A DNA stretch of 64,000 nt. It comes from Mytilus trossulus. Taxonomy: Eukaryota; Mollusca; Bivalvia; Mytilida; Mytilidae. The stretch covers positions 36,532,692 to 36,596,691 of the forward strand of contig NC_086380.1 of assembly GCF_036588685.1 (NCBI RefSeq), in the 5' to 3' direction. The position numbers and the translations under genes were made by a program. Positions 63,100 to 64,000 of the stretch are shown one piece after another (positions within the stretch are counted from its first letter, which is position 1; every line of letters begins with the position of its first letter). The notes beneath the pieces were generated by a model. That model had not been told where the DNA came from and searched no databases. It saw only the letters and a program-made list of their open reading frames with translations.

Positions 63100-64000
63100 G
63101 AATGGCCAACGTAGATACAAGTATCTTGTCTTAGGGAGGGATGAATCCTACTTTGTAAAGGACCACTCTGATTCAAAAAAAAAATCTCTGATACTGACAT
63201 TATCGACAAGATGCTTGATTTCTTAATTGATAACATATTTGTTACGTTCGGAGGACGTGTTTTTCAACAGATTAGAAATTGACAATGAGGGTCGGTTGAA
63301 AACAAAACTTTACGACAAAAGAGATGATTTCTGCTTTCAAATTGTGAACTTTCCATTTCTAAGTAGCAACATTCCAGACTGTTGCACAAATGATACCGGA
63401 TATGTTCCTTATGTCGTAACTACAATCTCCTTCCCTTTAATGATGTGACCTACCGAATTTGACCATTTACAGGATTTGTTATCATATAAGCAACACAACG
63501 GATGCCACATGTGGAACAGGATATGCTTACCCTTCCGAGGCACCTGAGATCACCCTAGGTTTTGGTGGGGTTCGTGTTGCTTATTCTTTAGTTTTTTATG
63601 ATGTGTCATGTGTACTGTTGTTTGTGTGTTTGTCTTTTTCATTTTTAGCCATGGCGTTGTCAGTTTATTTTAGATTAATGAGTTTGACTGTCCCTTTAGT
63701 ATATTTCGTCTCTCCTTTCCAAGCCAAACCATTACCTCTGGCTTTTCCGTCTTACGACTTGCAATACGACCTACAAGTTTGCACAAGTTCATGTTTTTCT
63801 CTGGCTGTTTATGACGTCTTTACACTAAATCAATAGGATGTTGGATGTGTACGGATTGATTGTTTAGTCTTAGATGCATGATTATTTAATTAGTTGTTAG
63901 TGGCTTTGAACTAGCTGTCAGATAACTGCGAGTACTCTCAGATCTGTTCTATGTGTCGGGATGTATAAGTACCCGGCCACGTCCACTTGTATTTTTTGTC
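63100..64000 (+). mobile_element. Internally deleted RT element, running off the window
   Basis: Plus strand: RYKYLVLGRDESYFVKDH, DKMLDFLIDNIFVTFGGRVF, then directly RLEIDNEGRLKTKLYDKRDD and FQIVNFPFLSSNIP. The catalytic YLDD/YIDD block between FGGRVF and LEIDNE is deleted. A 3' untranslated part with CACCTGAGATCACCC and AGCCATGGCGTTGTCAG follows from 63540. It is the same family as the 5976-7342 insert (shared K-x-YDKRDDF and IVN-PF). The right limit is outside the window. Confidence 0.72.

Noticed and set aside
1..64000. tRNA, rRNA or other structured RNA genes
   Set aside because: I looked for paired A/B boxes and obvious cloverleaf arms near CG-rich islands and saw none that held up; a covariance-model scan would be needed to exclude them.

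Overview
The window looks like nuclear DNA of a marine mussel (Mytilus or a close relative). It is AT-rich with long introns and canonical GT-AG exons, and it is dense in short 5'-truncated retroelement pieces, hairpin MITEs and a GACGAAACGCGCG-core repeat that I associate with bivalve genomes. This organism call is inference; no rRNA, mitochondrial or other marker gene is present. I found no bacterial genes, CRISPR arrays or convincing tRNA/rRNA genes. Almost none of the open frames of 60-130 codons are genes. The real genes are split into short exons that must be read through splice sites.

The main content is a tandem, same-strand (+) array of three related genes encoding a secreted protein with an unusual order: signal peptide, one kringle domain, a short linker, one C-type lectin domain (CTLD), and a tiny last exon adding a cysteine. 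Gene A (660-5236) enters the window without its signal-peptide and kringle exons. Gene B (CDS 19607-26180, 254 aa) and gene C (CDS 32749-44099, 263 aa) are complete with intact splice sites and reading frames. A and B lie in near-identical duplicated blocks (about 1-9070 and 20807-28175); C is an older paralog. B and C share a TATA-type promoter block and a non-coding first exon. The kringles keep all six cysteines and the Asp-x-Asp lysine-site signature. The CTLDs keep EPN and WND, the calcium and mannose-type signature. The predicted product is a secreted protein able to bind both lysine-type ligands and sugars, plausibly in innate immunity or mucus; this role is inference.

Between A and B (9.1-18.9 kb) lie a degenerate YqaJ-type nuclease relic (10.43-11.26 kb) and three exons of a METTL27-like methyltransferase (11.77-13.75 kb) whose last junction is out of frame. 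Repeats fill the rest. Between B and C is a Tigger/pogo transposase relic (28.8-29.8 kb). The largest intron of C (35.9-41.8 kb) holds an antisense Crypton/DUF3504-type tyrosine recombinase relic, itself split by a bivalve repeat containing four tandem ~500-bp units (37.3-39.56 kb).

From 44 kb to the end the sequence is mostly mobile-element debris. It contains two Ty3/gypsy-type integrase relics within a duplicated segment (47.8-49.5 and 50.4-51.9/52.6 kb), several MITEs with exact target duplications, and a Penelope-like element (about 55.9-60.4 kb) with RT and GIY-YIG domains interrupted by a Tc1-type transposon at a TA. At the right edge is a fragment of the same reverse transcriptase family that inserted into duplicon A.
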